DNA from: UBA1425 sp045537495
GTDB taxonomy: Bacteria; Bacillota; Clostridia; Oscillospirales; Acutalibacteraceae
Assembly (NCBI GenBank): GCA_045537495.1
Contig: JAZSPN010000054.1
Span: forward strand, 1-16,303
Reading direction: 5' to 3'
Length of the DNA: 16,303 nt
Shown: in pieces, positions 1 through 7,407 of the stretch
Position numbering within the stretch: position 1 is the stretch's first letter
Layout of the letters: every line of letters begins with the position of its first letter
Notes under the pieces: model-generated
What the model was told of the DNA's origin: nothing
The model's database searches: none
Seen by the model: only the letters and a program-made list of their open reading frames with translations
Made by a program: the position numbers and the translations under genes

Positions 1-97
1 CTAAGTGCGGATCGGATAAACGCTGAAAGCATCTAAGCGTGAAGCCGTCTCCAAGATAAGATATCCCATAGCACAAGCTAGTAAGACCCCTCAAGGA
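1..97 (+). rRNA. Partial upstream copy of the 23S rRNA 3' region
   Basis: This stretch aligns base for base, at an offset of 179, with the start of the 23S 3' segment at 180. Only four positions differ (69, 74, 80, 94). It matches the conserved 23S region beginning CTAAGTGCGG and running through GCTGAAAGCATCTAAGC. Two differences, T69/C248 and A80/G259, lie on opposite strands of one small stem (TAGC...GCTA against CAGC...GCTG), so the pair is conserved. Homology stops at about 97, where the copy passes into unrelated sequence. The window edge truncates its 5' side. It could be a real partial duplication, a recombinant of two rRNA operons, or an assembly chimera. Confidence 0.8.
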
Positions 98-180
98 AGT
101 CGGAGGCCAAGCGGTCTTAGGAAGACAACAATGGGCACCAACTCCTTGGCTCACAGAACGACATGGCTACGTCCGACTTC
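96..180 (+). other. Structured insert between the two 23S copies
   Basis: This segment has no clear 23S match and is bounded by a perfect 9-bp inverted repeat, GAAGTCGGA (96-104) and TCCGACTTC (172-180). Inside are further complementary pairs, GCCAAG (106-111) with CTTGGC (145-150) and the hairpin GTCTT-AGG-AAGAC near 114-126. A stem-closed structured insert resembles a 23S intervening sequence. The stretch CTACGTCCG near 167-175 weakly resembles a Firmicutes 23S segment, so it may be partly diverged rRNA. Its nature is unresolved. Confidence 0.4.
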
Positions 181-354
181 TAAGTGCGGATCGGATAAAC
201 GCTGAAAGCATCTAAGCGTGAAGCCGTCTCCAAGATAAGATATCCCACAGCAAAAGCTGGTAAGACCCCTCATGGACTATGAGGTTGTTAGGCTGGGAGT
301 GTAAGCGTGGTGACACGTTCAGCTAGCCAGTACTAATAGGTCGAGGGCTTGACC
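180..354 (+). rRNA. 23S ribosomal RNA, 3' end
   Basis: The segment carries recognisable 3'-terminal 23S sequence: GCTGAAAGCATCTAAGC, TAAGACCCCT, GGTGACAC, AGCTAGCCAGTACTAATAGG and the terminal TCGAGGGCTTGACC. The mature end is placed near 354. Homology to ordinary 23S sequence begins at about 180 and is not continuous with upstream 23S here, because the 83-nt insert intervenes. Downstream, a TTGTTCAGTTTTCAGGG stretch resembles the processing sequences that commonly follow Firmicutes 23S genes. Confidence 0.93.
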
Positions 355-412
355 TGATTCGTATAACTTGCTTTCTTTGATCTTTGTTCAGTTTTCAGGG
401 TATATGAACTGT

Positions 413-443
413 AAGGACTTTCTTTTTGAAAGTCCTTTTTTTT
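413..443 (+). terminator. Intrinsic terminator of the rRNA unit
   Basis: A perfect 10-bp stem, AAGGACTTTC (413-422) with GAAAGTCCTT (428-437), closes a five-T loop and is followed by a run of T to 443. Nothing resembling a 5S rRNA lies between the 23S end and this hairpin, so transcription of the rRNA unit probably stops here. Confidence 0.88.
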
Positions 444-465
444 ATCTGAAATTTTGCTGTTTTTG

Positions 466-494
466 TTGTCTGCTGCAAATATTTCTGTTATATT
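466..494 (+). promoter_or_regulatory. Candidate sigma-A promoter for the first GH51 gene
   Basis: TTGTCT (466-471) and TATATT (489-494) are separated by 17 bp, in an AT-rich gap between the rRNA terminator and the gene at 552. The -35 matches consensus at four of six positions and the -10 at five. Other registers are possible in this AT-rich stretch. Confidence 0.35.
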
Positions 495-551
495 ATAACT
501 GTATATTTATGAAAGGAAAAGCTTTGCCGTATATCGGTAAATTTAAGTTTT

Positions 552-2024
552 ATGGAGAAATATTTAATTAACCCGAATCAGAAGCTTTCGAAAATCAACA
601 GGGAGATCTACGGTCATTTCAGTGAGCATCTCGGAAGGTGTATTTATGAAGGAATTTACGTCGGGAGAGATTCTGCAATTCCGAATGTCAACGGAATGAG
701 ATGTGACGTTGTCGATGCACTTAAGGATATTAAAATTCCCGTACTTCGCTGGCCGGGAGGCTGTTTCGCCGATGAATATCACTGGAAGGACGGCATCGGT
801 CCCAAAGAAAACAGAAAAAAGATGATAAATACGCACTGGGGCGGAGTTGTTGAGGACAACTCTTTCGGTACCCACGAGTTTTTTGAGCTTTGCAGACAGC
901 TTGGCTGTGATGCTTATGTAAACGGAAATGTCGGATCGGGCACCGTTCAGGAAATGAGTGAATGGGTTGAGTACATGACTTTTGACGGAGTTTCTCCGAT
1001 GGCGGACCTCAGAAGGGCTAACGGCCAGGAGAAACCGTGGAAAGTAAAGTACTTCGGCATCGGTAATGAGAACTGGGGCTGCGGAGGTCATATGCTTCCC
1101 GAATATTATGCCGATCAGTACAGGCGCTATGAAACTTTTGTACGCGACTATAACGGCAACGACCACATTTACAGAATTGCCTGCGGTGCAAACGGTTTTG
1201 ATCTCAACTGGACCGAGGTTATGATGAAGAAGGCTGCAAGCAGAATCGAGGGAATTTCTCTTCATTATTACACCGTTCCCGGTGAATGGTCACATAAGGG
1301 CTCAGCGTTGGATTTTACTGACGAAGAGTATTATTCTACCGTTGAGAAAGCGTACAGGATGGAAGAGCTTGTACGTCGTCAGAGTGAGGTCCTCGGAAGA
1401 TACGATCCCGAAAAGAGAATCGGTCTGATCGTTGACGAGTGGGGAACATGGTACGATGTTGAAGAGGGTACGAATCCCGGATTCTTGTATCAGCAGAATT
1501 CGATTCGTGATGCAATTGTTGCAGGTCTTACTCTTAACATTTTTAACAAACATTCTGACCGCGTGCGTATGGCGAATATTGCACAGACGGTCAACGTTTT
1601 GCAGTCGATGATTCTCACCGACGGCGAGGAAATGCTTCTTACTCCGACATATTTTGTTTTCAAAATGTTTGCGGATCACGGTGAGAATACACTTCTCGGA
1701 AGCTTCTGCACGAGTGAGAATCTGTCGCCCGACGGAATTCTTCCTCAAATAGTTGAAAGTGCATCGTTAAGCAGTGACGGAAGCATTATTTCAACCGTTG
1801 TAAACACATCGATGAGCGAAAATGCCGGCGTAAAGTGTCAGGTGGCAGATTTTGAGGTAAATGAAATTAACGCTGAGATACTCACGGGAGAAGCTCATTC
1901 TCACAACTCGTTCGAAGATAAGGACAATGTCGGGATTCAGAAATTTGACAGCTTTGAGAAAACGGCTGACGGATTTATTACCGAAATACCGCCGTGTTCG
2001 GTTGTGAAGTTCAGAATCAGATAA
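552..2024 (+). CDS. GH51 alpha-L-arabinofuranosidase
   Basis: The 490-aa protein has the full GH51 layout and usual family length. It removes terminal alpha-L-arabinofuranosyl groups from arabino-oligosaccharides by a retaining mechanism. The N-terminal half is a TIM barrel with the family strings YGHFSEHLGRCIYEGIYVG (about 20-38) and RWPGGCFADEYHW (66-78). The predicted acid/base is Glu173 in GNEN and the nucleophile is Glu296 in VDEWGTW. The C-terminal part, from about 380, is the beta-sandwich expected for GH51. No signal peptide is visible, so it should act in the cytoplasm on imported oligosaccharides. The ATG fits the family N-terminus, but the only Shine-Dalgarno-like sequence (AAAGGAAAA near 512) is far upstream, so initiation may be weak. 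The DUF6171 gene follows one base after the stop. Other GH51 activities (endoglucanase, xylosidase) are less likely. Confidence 0.93.
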   Translation: MEKYLINPNQKLSKINREIYGHFSEHLGRCIYEGIYVGRDSAIPNVNGMRCDVVDALKDIKIPVLRWPGGCFADEYHWKDGIGPKENRKKMINTHWGGVVEDNSFGTHEFFELCRQLGCDAYVNGNVGSGTVQEMSEWVEYMTFDGVSPMADLRRANGQEKPWKVKYFGIGNENWGCGGHMLPEYYADQYRRYETFVRDYNGNDHIYRIACGANGFDLNWTEVMMKKAASRIEGISLHYYTVPGEWSHKGSALDFTDEEYYSTVEKAYRMEELVRRQSEVLGRYDPEKRIGLIVDEWGTWYDVEEGTNPGFLYQQNSIRDAIVAGLTLNIFNKHSDRVRMANIAQTVNVLQSMILTDGEEMLLTPTYFVFKMFADHGENTLLGSFCTSENLSPDGILPQIVESASLSSDGSIISTVVNTSMSENAGVKCQVADFEVNEINAEILTGEAHSHNSFEDKDNVGIQKFDSFEKTADGFITEIPPCSVVKFRIR

Positions 2025-2025
2025 T

Positions 2026-2277
2026 ATGGAAGAATGTAAAATGTGCTTGCTTCGTGAGTGTGCGAAGGAAGATGTGCTGTCCGACATAGACGAACGCATA
2101 AAAAAGCTGTCACCGCACGAAAAGGTCGATGCAGATACATATGAAAAAAGACTTTCTTTCTGCAAAGAGTGTAGTAATCTTATTTCGGGAGTCTGCATGA
2201 AATGCGGATGCTACGTAGAGTTTCGGGCAGCATTCAAAAAGCAGAAATGTCCCGATGCGACAGACAGAAAATGGTAA
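2026..2277 (+). CDS. Small cysteine-rich DUF6171-like protein
   Basis: The 83-aa protein has nine cysteines in zinc-binding arrangements: Cys4 and Cys7 (CKMC), Cys12, Cys46 and Cys49 (CKEC), Cys57, Cys60 and Cys62 (CMKCGC) and Cys75 (KCP). The ending CMKCGCYVEFRAAFKKQKCP is what I remember of DUF6171, a Firmicutes family of unknown function. From the cysteine spacing I infer that it binds zinc. No enzymatic motif or membrane segment is visible. The gene starts one base after the GH51 stop, so it is probably translationally coupled. An internal Met6 has the better-placed GGAAGA upstream, but starting there would lose the conserved Cys4. A link to arabinoside metabolism is not indicated beyond position. 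Confidence 0.75.
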   Translation: MEECKMCLLRECAKEDVLSDIDERIKKLSPHEKVDADTYEKRLSFCKECSNLISGVCMKCGCYVEFRAAFKKQKCPDATDRKW

Positions 2278-2296
2278 TATAACATGATATGAATTA

Positions 2297-2332
2297 AAGC
2301 TTGCAGTGAGTATACGTTGCAAGCTTGTTTTA
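2297..2332 (+). terminator. Terminator after the GH51/DUF6171 pair
   Basis: AAGCTTGCA (2297-2305) pairs perfectly with TGCAAGCTT (2318-2326) across a 12-nt loop, followed by GTTTTA. The T run is short and interrupted, so termination may be incomplete. The AT flanks extend the pairing outwards, so it may work in both directions. Confidence 0.65.
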
Positions 2333-2404
2333 ATGCCTGTTCCGCTGTCAAACCCTGATATATCAAAGAGATTATTATAAGTTACCAAAAGTCGGAATAA
2401 TGTT

Positions 2405-2554
2405 ATGATGTGTATAATCGCAATAACGTTTATTGTGATAACTTTCGTACAGCCCCAGCTGCCGATTTTCAAAGATCCGAGAACGGGCACATACGGAATC
2501 AGAATAAATTCACCTGAGAAAAGAACTCTCAGGTGTTTTTTTCTTTACTCTTAA
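2405..2554 (+). other. Doubtful 49-codon ORF or gene remnant
   Basis: An ATG at 2405 opens 49 codons with a hydrophobic N-terminus (MMCIIAITFIVITF) followed by a polar stretch containing IFKDPRTGTYGIRINS. The frame then runs straight through the terminator at 2511-2542 before reaching TAA. A real gene rarely encodes its own terminator, so the recognisable part probably ends near 2510 and the rest is read-out. No convincing ribosome binding site precedes the ATG. It could be a decayed 5' gene end, a short membrane peptide or chance. I do not recognise it. Confidence 0.2.
2511..2542 (+). terminator. Strong intrinsic terminator before the second GH51 gene
   Basis: CACCTGAGA (2511-2519) pairs with TCTCAGGTG (2527-2535), with a 7-nt loop and a following run of seven T. 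It isolates the second GH51 unit from upstream transcription. It is the second terminator in the gap 2278-2594, which suggests that a short transcript once lay between them. Confidence 0.85.
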
Positions 2555-2572
2555 AGCCGAATGTGGTAAAAT
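2544..2572 (+). promoter_or_regulatory. Promoter of the second GH51 gene
   Basis: TTTACT (2544-2549) and an extended -10, TGG-TAAAAT (-10 at 2567-2572), are 17 bp apart. The start site should fall near 2579, leaving a short leader before the GTG at 2595. The -35 begins right after the T run of the preceding terminator. Confidence 0.55.
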
Positions 2573-2594
2573 AGAGGATAAATGGGGTGATTTT

Positions 2595-4073
2595 GTGAAA
2601 GCAAAGATAACGTTTAATAAAAAATTTACGGTGGATAAAGTTGACAATCGGCTTTACGGTTCGTTTATAGAGCATCTCGGACGTGCCGTTTACGGAGGAA
2701 TATATGAGCCGGGACACGAAACGGCGGACGAGAACGGATTCAGACGGGACGTGATTTCTCTCGTCAGAGAAATCGATGTACCTATCGTCAGATATCCCGG
2801 CGGAAATTTTGTTTCGGGGTATAACTGGGAAGACGGTATCGGAGATAAAAGCAAAAGACCTCGCAGAATGGAGCTTGCGTGGAGTGCGATTGAAACAAAT
2901 CAGGTGGGAATTGATGAGTTTCAGGAGTGGACAAGGTGTGCCGGCTCAGAGGTTATGATGGCGGTTAATCTCGGCACAAAGGGTGCAGACGATGCACGAA
3001 ACTGTGTTGAATACTGCAACAGTGACACCGACACGTATTATGCGAATCTCCGACGTGAAAACGGATTCAAAGAGCCGTTCGGAATAAAAGTATGGTGCCT
3101 CGGAAACGAGATGGACGGAAATTGGCAGATATGCCACAAGACGGCGGATGAATACGGAAGGCTGGCTCTTGAAACGGCGAAGCTGATGAAGTTTACGGAT
3201 CCGTCGATAGAGCTCGTTGTCAGCGGAAGCTCCGGATTTTTCATGAACACGTTCGGTGAGTGGGATATGACGGTGCTTGACCATACGTACGACTACGTTG
3301 ATTACATATCCATTCATACATATTACGGCAACAGTGCCGACGATACGGAAGATTTCCTTTCGATGTCACGCGATATGAACAGCTATATAAAAGCCGTTGC
3401 ATCGATGTGTGATGCAATAAAGGCTAAAAAACACTCAAATAAGACGGTTAATCTGTCTTTTGACGAATGGAATGTCTGGTTCCACAGCAATGAGCAGGAC
3501 AAGAAAATTGACAGATGGCAGACGGCACCGCCTCAGCTTGAAGATATATACACATTCGAGGATGCACTCGTTGTCGGCTGTATGCTTATGACTCTTCAGA
3601 ATAACTGTGACAGAGTAAAAATTGCCTGTCTTGCACAGCTTGTCAACGTTATTGCACCCATAATGACCGAAACGGGCGGAAAAGCATGGGCACAGACTAT
3701 TTTTTATCCGTATATGCTGGGTTCCGTGTACGGCAGAGGAACGGCATTGCAGACGATAGTTGAATGTGATACTTATTCGACGAAGAAGCATAAGGATGTT
3801 CCCTTTATCGAAACATCGGTTATATTCGACGATGAAAAGAGGGAAATTACCGTGTTTGCGGTCAACCGTTCACTGACGGAGGATATGGAGCTTGTAACGG
3901 ACGGAGAGAATTTCGGCAAGATCAGTCTTTTTGACCACACGGAGCTTTACTGTAACGATCTTAAAGCCGTCAACGAAAAGGATGAGGAAAGAGTATATCC
4001 GAAAAAGGTCGAAATCGGCGAAAAGGTGATACTTAAAAAACATTCGTGGAATATGCTCAGATACAAATATTGA
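2595..4073 (+). CDS. GH51 alpha-L-arabinofuranosidase (second, divergent copy)
   Basis: The 492-aa protein is a second GH51 enzyme. Family strings include YGSFIEHLGRAVYGGIYEPG (21-40) and RYPGGNFVSGYNWEDGIG (66-83). The predicted acid/base is Glu172 in GNEM and the nucleophile is Glu291 in FDEWN. The C-terminal beta-sandwich is present, and it has no signal peptide, so it is cytoplasmic. The start is GTG, supported by GGGGTGA (2584-2590) just upstream. It differs from the enzyme at 552 throughout, even beside the catalytic residues (GNEM against GNEN, FDEWN against VDEWG), so the pair probably belongs to two GH51 subgroups rather than a recent duplication. Different linkages or oligosaccharide lengths are plausible but inferred. 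The transporter gene follows 15 bp after the stop. Confidence 0.94.
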   Translation: MKAKITFNKKFTVDKVDNRLYGSFIEHLGRAVYGGIYEPGHETADENGFRRDVISLVREIDVPIVRYPGGNFVSGYNWEDGIGDKSKRPRRMELAWSAIETNQVGIDEFQEWTRCAGSEVMMAVNLGTKGADDARNCVEYCNSDTDTYYANLRRENGFKEPFGIKVWCLGNEMDGNWQICHKTADEYGRLALETAKLMKFTDPSIELVVSGSSGFFMNTFGEWDMTVLDHTYDYVDYISIHTYYGNSADDTEDFLSMSRDMNSYIKAVASMCDAIKAKKHSNKTVNLSFDEWNVWFHSNEQDKKIDRWQTAPPQLEDIYTFEDALVVGCMLMTLQNNCDRVKIACLAQLVNVIAPIMTETGGKAWAQTIFYPYMLGSVYGRGTALQTIVECDTYSTKKHKDVPFIETSVIFDDEKREITVFAVNRSLTEDMELVTDGENFGKISLFDHTELYCNDLKAVNEKDEERVYPKKVEIGEKVILKKHSWNMLRYKY

Positions 4074-4088
4074 TACATGGAGTAGAAA

Positions 4089-4970
4089 ATGGAAATATTG
4101 TTAATGTTCTTTATTATTGTACTGTACACATTACAGTCATTCTTCTGCAAGACGTATTCGCAGAATTATCCCGGAAGAAGTGACTTGTCATCTCCCGTAT
4201 TTACGGTGGTAAGCGGTTTCGTGGTGGCGGTTACAACGTTTCTGGTTACGGGATTCAGATTCAGTGCATCCTTGCCGACGGTTTTGCTGTCGGTCGTTTG
4301 TGCGGTTTCACTCATCGTTTATAACACGGCACTTATCAAGGCATCGAGCACGGGACCTTATTCGGTGCTGATGGTATTCGCGATATCGGGCGGAATTATA
4401 GTGCCCGCCGTATCGTCGGCGATGTTTGGAGATGTACCGTCTGTTGTGAAGGTTATCTGCATTTTGGTTATTCTCTCTTCTGTTTATCTTATCAGCAGAA
4501 AAGGTAACGAAACGTATACGGATAAAAAAGTTTTCTTCATCACGTGTGTCATTCTGGCACTTGCAAACGGTGCGTACTCGGCGCTTCTTGACATTCAGCA
4601 AAGAGTGAGCGGTGCCGATGAAAAGGAAGAAATGGTGGCACTCACATACTTTTTTGCCGCATCGGCTTCCTCGGTGATGCTTCTCTTCAGGGAGAAAAAA
4701 GATTTTTTCCCCGCTTTCAGACAAACAAAAAAATCAGCGGTATATCTTATTGTCTGTTCGCTGATAGTTGCATCTGCAATAAATCTCCTGACGCTTCTCA
4801 TCTCGACGGGATTTGATCTGACTCTCCTTTACACACTTGAAAATGCAAGTGTTTATGTTCTGAGCGTGGTGCTGTCGTGTATCATATTCAAGGAAAGACT
4901 GTCGAAGCTCAACGTCGCGGGATGTATTGTACTTTGCGTTTCGCTTGTGCTTATGTCGGTCTACGGATAA
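4089..4970 (+). CDS. EamA/DMT-family membrane transporter
   Basis: The 293-aa protein is almost entirely hydrophobic, with about ten predicted membrane-spanning segments and short charged loops. That matches the EamA (drug/metabolite transporter) fold of two five-helix repeats. The clearest loop is around residues 170-182 (RVSGADEKEEM), near the middle, as expected between the repeats. The C-terminal segment near LYTLENASVYVLSVVLSCII, followed by FKERLS, is typical of this superfamily, where a Glu/Arg-containing loop precedes the last helix. GGAG (4079-4082) lies six bases before the ATG. It is co-transcribed with the second GH51 gene and a terminator follows. The substrate cannot be read from sequence; a sugar or metabolite is possible from context only. 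Confidence 0.8.
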   Translation: MEILLMFFIIVLYTLQSFFCKTYSQNYPGRSDLSSPVFTVVSGFVVAVTTFLVTGFRFSASLPTVLLSVVCAVSLIVYNTALIKASSTGPYSVLMVFAISGGIIVPAVSSAMFGDVPSVVKVICILVILSSVYLISRKGNETYTDKKVFFITCVILALANGAYSALLDIQQRVSGADEKEEMVALTYFFAASASSVMLLFREKKDFFPAFRQTKKSAVYLIVCSLIVASAINLLTLLISTGFDLTLLYTLENASVYVLSVVLSCIIFKERLSKLNVAGCIVLCVSLVLMSVYG

Positions 4971-4986
4971 AAAACGAATAAAAAGA

Positions 4987-5025
4987 ATGACTTGCAAAGG
5001 CTTTTACCTATGCAAGTCATTTTTG
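4987..5025. terminator. Bidirectional terminator between convergent genes
   Basis: ATGACTTGCA (4987-4996) pairs perfectly with TGCAAGTCAT (5011-5020) over a 14-nt loop, with TTTTT on the plus side and an A-rich tract on the other side giving T on the minus strand. It lies between the convergent ends of the EamA gene and the GH38-like gene and probably serves both. Confidence 0.82.
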
Positions 5026-5034
5026 TATAGTTAA

Positions 5035-7386
5035 TTATAAATCAATTCGGACCGTCTTGATTTCCCACGGGCGGAATTTAAGATTTTCGCCGACTTCGGA
5101 GAGCTTATTTCCGAGAAGGTCGGTTTCTTCGGTGACACGGCCGAATTCGGGTGAGAATGTGGCGGTGACTTCATCGTCGGAATAGTTACAGAATCTTGCG
5201 AGAATGTAGTCGTTTTCGGGATAAATTGTTGTCATTACGACACTTTCCGAGGGGGAAGCGAAAGTTGCGAAACGGCACTCGGTGAGGTCGCCGTCGCCTT
5301 TTTCGAGGCGGATTGCGTCGGGAAGACGGGAATAGGAAAGGGCATCCTTGTGGAGTTCAACGTCACAGCAGGTATCGAAAGAGATTGCGAATTCATCTTC
5401 GAAGATACCGTCGAGCATTTTGGTGCCGCACAGATATTCGTTGGCGTAAACCAGCGGAACGAATACTTTATTGCCCACGATGTTGGAGCCCATACAGCCT
5501 CTGTTGAATACGGCGACACTTGAATCCTCGTCGCGAAGGCGGAACCAGTTGAGTCCGTTCATGTAGGTGGAATTGTTGAAGGATTCCTCGGGGGAAACCT
5601 TCTGATCGATGATGATGAGATCTTCCTTGTACCAGTAATCTTCCGTAACGCGGATGTCACCGCTCCATTCACTGATGGAGTAGGGGAGATCACGAACCAT
5701 CTTGCGATTCTTATTGAGGCAGAGATTCATGTTGAAGCAAAGCTTTCCTTCGTGCTTGTGGCCGTCGACGGTGATGGATTTGTTGAGTCCCGCCTTATCG
5801 CCGGTTATACCGATATGTTCGCCGTGGATCTCGAAGCTTGTCTTACATTCGATTCTGCTGAGTCGGTTTCCGCCGAAACGCATTTCGAAGGTGAAAGGAA
5901 CAGAGCCGACAGTACCGCGCTGAACGGCAACGGCACCGTACGGGGTGAGGGTAACGTTCCACTTGCCGACGGAAGAACACTCCGAGTTCTCGATGACGGC
6001 GGAGAAAAGTTCGCCTTCACCGTTGTCGATGAGCTTTTTGCCGTCGAGAGTTTCGACGAATGCGATACCTTTGTCGGTGAGCTTGATTCTGTACTGTGCA
6101 GTTTCAAGTGTTGAGGTTTCCTCGTTCCATGAAAACTTGCTTTCGTATCCGGTCTTTGTATTTGCGGGAATAACCTTTGCGGTGTATGCGGGGATTTCGA
6201 CGAAGGTGTATTCGTCTTCGCCGACCTTTACGTACTCCTTGACGGGGAAGGAACGGGTGTTGACGGCGAGAACGCTGTTGCCGTCGGAAGAAAAACGAGA
6301 AGCGAGAGCTTTCAGAGATTCATTTTTGACGAAATCCGATTCCTTCAACGATGCAGGAATGAAACGTCTTGACAAATCGAGCAAACCGCAGATGGTTACA
6401 TCGTGGTGCTGTGCGGCCATGGCGTATTTCCATGCTTCATCGAGATTTTCCGTGTATGTTTTACCGCCGAGCATACGGGAGAAGGCGTTGAGGCTTTCGG
6501 CATGAACTGCTTCGGATTCTGACTTTCTGACACCGTTGAAAATTTCGTTTCCGCAGTAACCCCACGGCATCTGGACATGGAAGTCGTTGTCGTAGGTTTT
6601 AAGCTCATCTTTTGCTTCGCCGTAGAGAGCGGGAATGTCTTCGAGGAGGACGTATTCGTAATCATCCTTTGTTTCGATGTATTTTGTGATGTCTTCGATG
6701 GGCTGAGTGAGGTCGTCATATCTTGATGCAAGAAGCGGTGAATACTGCTTGAACATTTCCTCGAAGTCCTCGAGAGAGATGTCGGTATCCTGAGGCCAGC
6801 GGGAAAGAATCCAGTTGTCAACGGTACAGCAGTTATAGCCTCTTCCTTGTTTGTCATATGTGGGAACGGCAGGGATTTCGGTGCCGTCTTTGCCGATCCA
6901 GCGTCCCCATGCAGAGTCGAAAGTTCTGGGATATCCGTAGCCCATAACGTGAGATCTGAGAATGGCGGCATCGTGTCCCGTAAGCTTTAGAAGCTGAGGA
7001 GTCTGGTTGTTGAGTGCATATTCGGAAATGCAGTAGACGTTCGGAGTTTTGCCGAAGTAACGGTTGTTGGTGCGGATTGCGTATGTAAGCTGACGTGCAT
7101 TCGACTCGTCGGAAATTGTAAGCGAGAGCGGCTGACCGTAGGTTGTGGCACCAAGACCTACACGGTCGGGATACTCACTCAGAAGCTTCTTTATCATATC
7201 GACAACTTCGGGATCGCATCTTGAAAATTCATCGAATGTAAATGATTCGTAATCAAGACCGATGCGAAGCTTAGGATATTTTTCCATCCATCCGAAAATT
7301 TCCTTGATACGCGGTTTTACCTCGTCTTTCCAAAGTACATATCCGCCGTGATCGTAGGTTAAAATATAGAGCTTTTTGTTTTCCAC
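5035..7386 (-). CDS. GH38-like protein with altered active-site positions
   Basis: The 783-aa protein resembles GH38 alpha-mannosidases in overall layout: an N-terminal barrel-like domain, a helical middle and a large C-terminal beta region. Supporting strings are PEVVDMIKKLLSEYPDRVGLGATTYGQP (59-86), NARQLTYAIRTNNRYFG (96-112), QTPQLLKLTG (128-137) and AAQHHDVTICG (324-334), the last matching the GH38 QHHD segment with its metal-binding histidine. The usual N-terminal HxDxxW metal site reads YDHGGYVLW (11-19). The position of the catalytic Asp in the GH38 D-x-F-G-H segment falls on Ser121, beside Glu122. Classic mannosidase activity is therefore uncertain. There is no signal peptide. The start is GTG with AAAGGA upstream, and it lies 21 bp after the beta-helix gene, presumably in one operon. 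The product could be a divergent glycosidase or a non-catalytic relative. Confidence 0.65.
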   Translation of the reverse strand: MENKKLYILTYDHGGYVLWKDEVKPRIKEIFGWMEKYPKLRIGLDYESFTFDEFSRCDPEVVDMIKKLLSEYPDRVGLGATTYGQPLSLTISDESNARQLTYAIRTNNRYFGKTPNVYCISEYALNNQTPQLLKLTGHDAAILRSHVMGYGYPRTFDSAWGRWIGKDGTEIPAVPTYDKQGRGYNCCTVDNWILSRWPQDTDISLEDFEEMFKQYSPLLASRYDDLTQPIEDITKYIETKDDYEYVLLEDIPALYGEAKDELKTYDNDFHVQMPWGYCGNEIFNGVRKSESEAVHAESLNAFSRMLGGKTYTENLDEAWKYAMAAQHHDVTICGLLDLSRRFIPASLKESDFVKNESLKALASRFSSDGNSVLAVNTRSFPVKEYVKVGEDEYTFVEIPAYTAKVIPANTKTGYESKFSWNEETSTLETAQYRIKLTDKGIAFVETLDGKKLIDNGEGELFSAVIENSECSSVGKWNVTLTPYGAVAVQRGTVGSVPFTFEMRFGGNRLSRIECKTSFEIHGEHIGITGDKAGLNKSITVDGHKHEGKLCFNMNLCLNKNRKMVRDLPYSISEWSGDIRVTEDYWYKEDLIIIDQKVSPEESFNNSTYMNGLNWFRLRDEDSSVAVFNRGCMGSNIVGNKVFVPLVYANEYLCGTKMLDGIFEDEFAISFDTCCDVELHKDALSYSRLPDAIRLEKGDGDLTECRFATFASPSESVVMTTIYPENDYILARFCNYSDDEVTATFSPEFGRVTEETDLLGNKLSEVGENLKFRPWEIKTVRIDL

Positions 7387-7407
7387 AGTGATGTTTTCCT
7401 TTCTTTA

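Noticed and set aside
368..571. 67-codon plus-strand frame after the rRNA
   Set aside because: It runs through the rRNA terminator and is low-complexity Phe/Leu/Cys; no ribosome binding site.
5945..6971. Long frames on both strands inside the GH38-like gene
   Set aside because: They are Ser/Pro-rich shadows of the clear coding frame and lack family motifs or start sites.
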